From contig LR746265.1 in assembly GCA_902729315.2 (NCBI GenBank), positions 6,180,892 to 6,244,891 on the forward strand: a stretch of DNA of 64,000 nucleotides. Direction: 5' to 3'. The notes beneath the pieces were generated by a model. It was not told the DNA's origin. It did no database searches and saw nothing but the letters and a program-made list of their open reading frames with translations. Shown here piece after piece: positions 59,599 through 64,000 of the stretch; the first letter of the stretch is position 1, and the number at the start of each line of letters is the position of its first letter. Source of the DNA: Spirodela intermedia. Lineage: Eukaryota; Streptophyta; Magnoliopsida; Alismatales; Araceae. The translations under genes were made by a program, and so were the position numbers.

Positions 59599-62400
59599 AC
59601 TTTGATGTCTTCTTATAATGTTCATAATCATGGATGACTCTCACTACAAGCAAGTGTTTAGACACTTGGGATATTATAAGGTAGTGAACCTAGAATGTCA
59701 AAATAGTGACACGTGTTCATCATTCGGTTAAGCTAGGGCCATGACTTCATATTTATAAACTAGGATCAACTACCCAATGAGCTAATATATGATTATGAAT
59801 CTTGAAAATAAAATTGAGAGCCTAGTGTTTAATATGTTTGCACAATTAAAGTTATGAATCTAGTGCGGTGAAGTAGCATCTAGTGTATAGTTGTATAATA
59901 AAGGTAATACCTTGATGTTTAGTAGTTCTAATATCGGATAAGGTAGCAGAAAGAGATAAGGTGCCATATGAATAGTTAAGTTGGTTGAGGGTTGAACCAT
60001 TACAAATATTGGTGCCCATTTTGTGTCTTTTAAAAGTTGTTGATCCAGCTAGTGTGTGGTAACTAAAATTGAAATACACCAAACTTAGATATGTGTGAAA
60101 AAATCAATCACGCAACTATTGATTCTAATTAGTCTCCTTGAGACCAATTGATAGTTAATTCAAAAAATATTAAATATATATAATTTGAATTACCACTCAT
60201 TAATAAAATAACAACAATTCACTTTTACTCATAGGTGCAAAAGAAAGGGTTTTAAGGTAAATAAAAATTGACAATTCATCAAGAAAAGTAGGTTTATGGT
60301 GAATAATATGATTTTCGTATTTAATAAATCATGCATATTTGACAAGTTGAATATTGTGTTTATGTTGTCTCTACAAAATCCAGAGGCATGAAAAGTGTCA
60401 TAGTGAGACTCTTCATTGATAAATTTGTGTTGATGATGTTGAAGTGTCTCTACAATAATGCATAACTTTTTGTCATAGTTAAAGTTGTTTCTATTTCTTT
60501 CATAACATTTATTTCCTTTAAATAATTGAAGATGTGTATATATTATTCTAAAAAACTTTAAATAAAATATCAATAAAAATTATAAATAGAAGGAAACTTA
60601 TAATTTTGTAAAAGTTAATAAGTGCATGCCAATTTGAACATGGCCATTCTTTCTTTAGATCAATCATGATTCTAGTATTCAAGACTACATAGCTTGTGAA
60701 TATTGTAACACTATTCATAAACATATATTTGGAGGGATTTGAATTTAATTTCTCATCTCAAAGTGTATGTTTTGATTTTTCTTGCTAAAAACAGTAGAAG
60801 CGTGAAAGTATTAGATAAAAACTTTAGAAATAAATGAATAAAACATGATTCAAGGGATAACAAGGACTCCATTGAGCCCTTCTTTCGTTTCAAATGTTGT
60901 ATGTCAATCATTCCCATTTAGCATACAATGTCTATGTCAAACACTCATTTTTAAAAAATATGTAAGCACAATAAAGTAAGATATACAGGGGTACACAAGT
61001 CAAATTGTTTTATGCACATTACATGCGTAATTATCATGATTTTTATTTATTTAAATGATTTATAGATGAAATCTTAAATGCAAACCATTGGTACTAATTT
61101 GAATGAAAGCTCATTCAAAGTGCATACTTCAGCCTTAAATCAAAAGTACAATTCATCCTAAAGGGTAAATTACATCTCTATTCTTTGAAAAAAATCACTA
61201 CTTCTGTGGTTAACTCATTCAAAACTGTTCATTGAAAGAAAATTATTCCATATTCCCTTATTGGGTTTGTAAAAATTTCTTTTTGAGAGGATGAAGAGAA
61301 AATAAATCCTTCACTGAACAATGAATACCCTTTTTGCCATCATGCATCATTTTTTAATCATATTTTTAAATTTAAATGTTATCCTTATAAAAAGTCATCT
61401 TTATCATTTCTCTAGATTGAAAGTTTGATTGATAACATTTAGAAATTGTGAATAAATTACAACTTTTGAAACATACTAAAAAGAGTATGGGAGAGAGTGT
61501 GTAAAAGTGGAAATATCATCTCCACAAAATTGAGTGGCTCATTGGTTCAATGTTGCTCATAACTTGAGTATGAGTTGTGATAGTCGTATGTTGTTGTATA
61601 TGAAGCTCCTATTCTTCCTTCATTTTCAACTTTTGGACAAAATTAACAATAAAAAATATCGGAGTTGACTCGTATCTTGAGCCTCTGATTCAAGGTCTTC
61701 CAAGTATGAACCATTCGTTTGGCCTCCAAACTTTACAGTACTACATAGAAGTTTTTAAATGGTAATTCAAACCATGGAATGAGTCTTTAAGAACCAAGAC
61801 ACTGGGGATACTCACTAACCAAATCTAATTACCGCCAAATTATGAAAACATAATTAGTACAAAGCATCTCAAGAAGCAACAAGTAAAAGTTACTGAATCC
61901 AAAACAACCGCATTAGAAAAAAAATGGAGAAAAAACTTCGTAATAAATATTTTATGAACATTTTAGGAAAAATTATTTCGTGTACCAGTTCCACAATGTA
62001 TGAAGAAATAAAATTGAGACAAAAGTAGAAGGATAACAACTAAGAAATCTATAAAAAAGGAAATATAAATGTTCAAAATTATCGAAGCATTACGTTGCAT
62101 TTGTCCAGCCTTGTAGGCCTATGAGGATGTAGCCTCTTTAACGATGACCTAAGAGACACTCACAACCCCACACCCCAAGGGTTACACACTATTTGCACCT
62201 AACTCATGAGGCTTGAGTTTTCTGTTATCTCTATTGACGAGATTATATTAAAAGACAACTAACTTCCCCACTATCGCTCTTTATATGAGAATTCACGTTA
62301 CTGTAACTCTTTTGTCACAACTTGACTCTTTATAACCATCATGATAAAATAAAATATTAATAAGATTAGCCTTTTTTATATCCAAATGATGAATTGAAAA
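56831..62400. other. Long AT-rich spacer, no gene seen
   Basis: The stretch is strongly AT-rich, with only short low-complexity frames, the longest about 114 codons and unrecognised. A (TA)n tract occupies about 59568-59594. I see no domain, RNA gene or element boundary. Confidence 0.65.
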
Positions 62401-64000
62401 TACTACATCATGAGTCTCCTCTCCATCAGCCCACAAATCTATATTAGAGGCTAGAACCGCAGCAGCAGGCCTATGAGAATCTCAACCCTTCCTTCTCCCC
62501 CTACCAGTTTCTACCTGGGTCGCCTGGCCGGAGAACGGCATAAAAAAATACTCCCACCTCTCCTTTTTATCGGACTCCTTACCGCCGACTTCGACCAACT
62601 GCCCTGCTCGGCCTTCTCTCCTTTCCGCCGGAGTCCGGAGCCCCCGAATCTCCTCATCTAGCCGCTTATGCTCGGAGACATTAAATAAACAGAAGGGTTC
62701 GCATGACCACTAGCATCATGGTGATGCGATTGACCCGCTGGCGGTCGTCTCCTCCAACCGGCGGAAAGAGGGCGGGGCGGGGAAGCATGACGCTGGGGCC
62801 TGGCGATATCTCTCCGAAGATCGCGTACACGACCAAGCTCCTATTTCACACGTGAAGCTACAGGGACGGCGGCTGGGGACCAACGACTACACCTAACGGC
62901 GGTGGTGCCAGGGGGAAAAAAAAGCCAGCCAAACCAGACCTCAGGCAGTCATGGAAAGCCATCCGACCGGATCCTGTAGGGCAACTCCTCCCGGCACCCG
63001 GCCCGTCCGGCAGAGGAAAGCTTGCGGACGGGACGATGATCCCCACCGTTCACCAACTTTCCTGGGGACCTTGTCGACCACTTGCGCCGGTCAAAAAGAA
63101 GACCACGAGGGGACTGGAGGAGACAGGAGCCTCAGTACATCCGATTCTTCGAAGAGGCCCAGAAACATCTCTCTCTCTCTCTCTCTTCGCATAGATTTTT
63201 GGCAAAAAACAAAGAAACTCGCGTAAATACTCACATTTTCAGAGAAAAATGCTTCTAAGTAGATTACATACGTAAGTTCTCTTCCCTCCCTCCATCCCAT
63301 AGAAAAAGGCTCAACAAGCCCACTAACCCAATGAGGGGGTCATGGCTGACTTTTCCAGATGTCTATCAAGATGCTTCAAGTTTCTGTAAGGATCAGGGGT
63401 TCTATCCTTAATAATGAACGTGAGAGAGAATATGAGACAAATGTCTTTGCGACCGCTCTCTCCTCTCTCTCCTGTCTCTCCCCCCCCCCCCCCTCCATTT
63501 GTATACTGGACCGGGATGAACGACAGTCCTAGTATTTTGCGCCTACTCACTACCTAGACTCCCTCTCAAACAGGAGATAGCAGTGGCCTTGAGTTTGTTC
63601 AGGCAAACTCTTGACGATTCTCCCCACTAAAACATTATTTTATTAATAAGAAGATGTCGCCTACCCTAAGTTTCTCGATTCTAAAATATCTTCATCGACG
63701 GCCTGCGTCACTTGTGGTGGTCCTTACATGCCGAGAATCGAAGATCACGAAGTGGGAGTATCTCGACTGTGTAGGACTAGCATTAATCATTGGGACAAGA
63801 ACCCCTCAATCCTGTGAATAGTATAAATTTTCCAAATTTATGATCACCTACCGTCCTCGATCTAGGGAGATATGGCATCGCCGCGGTGGATCTTCCACAT
63901 TATTAAGCTACCTTATGGGTCCATAAAGATTCAGCCAGATGGATAGACAGTACTGGGATCAGCGCAGTGGCCATCGAACAAAGTACTCAGGGGGTTTAAA
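62400..64000. other. GC-richer right end without a recognised gene
   Basis: From 62460 to 63150 the sequence is GC-rich with overlapping short frames on both strands. A (TC)n tract lies at 63170-63186 and a run of 15 C at 63479-63493. The terminal 450 bases contain no open frame I can assign and could belong to a repetitive element continuing beyond the window. Confidence 0.5.

Noticed and set aside
63550-64000. Possible organelle-derived insert at the right edge
   Set aside because: The composition is mixed and nothing matches a plastid or mitochondrial gene that I know; the evidence is too thin to call.

Overview
The window is nuclear DNA of a flowering plant. The genes have many short exons, GT-AG introns (two look GC-AG), AT-rich introns and spacers, and dense GA/CT microsatellites around genes. 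Several first exons are strongly GC-rich (the DUF1997, PGAP3-like, SETD1B/TRM-like and LEA-like genes), which suggests a monocot, probably not a grass. That assignment is inference. No organelle, bacterial or viral genes were recognised.

Layout. 1-5.1 kb: no firm gene, one candidate minus-strand exon at 2.5 kb. 5.15-8.37 kb: a PEPKR1-type protein kinase (+). 9.0-9.98 kb: a plastid-type DUF1997 protein (+). 10.35-26.48 kb: a 16-exon half-size ABC transporter of the ABCB28/NAP8 type (-). 27.17-28.76 kb: a Per1/PGAP3-like GPI-lipid remodelling protein (+), divergent from the ABC gene across about 0.7 kb. 28.95-29.31 kb: a broken cytochrome P450 tail (-). 32.7-35.0 kb: a UTR2/UTR4-type nucleotide-sugar transporter (-). 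36.6-38.5 kb: a SETD1B-like/TRM27-28-type protein (-). 40.1-48.3 kb: an 849-residue protein resembling plant TRIPP (+). 49.2-49.8 kb: a small secreted or anchored Ala/Lys-rich protein (-). 50-64 kb: AT-rich spacer with a degenerate Ty1/copia RNase H tail, a 32-bp minisatellite, and a GC-rich island with a plant snRNA-type promoter (USE plus TATA).

The exon models were joined by hand. Each keeps reading frame across all junctions, and for recognised families the joins restore conserved motifs. The genes do not form a pathway. Several are endomembrane or plastid proteins: PGAP3-like (ER/Golgi), UTR-like (ER/Golgi), TRIPP-like (trafficking), ABCB28-like and DUF1997 (plastid). From memory, the Arabidopsis homologues of the kinase and of the sugar transporter are near neighbours (At1g12580 and At1g12600), so the window may preserve old microsynteny.

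The least explained elements are the snRNA-promoter-like GC island near 56.6 kb, the small LEA-like gene with four stacked in-frame splice acceptors, and the GA/CT arrays placed within a few bases of the start and stop codons of the transporter gene.
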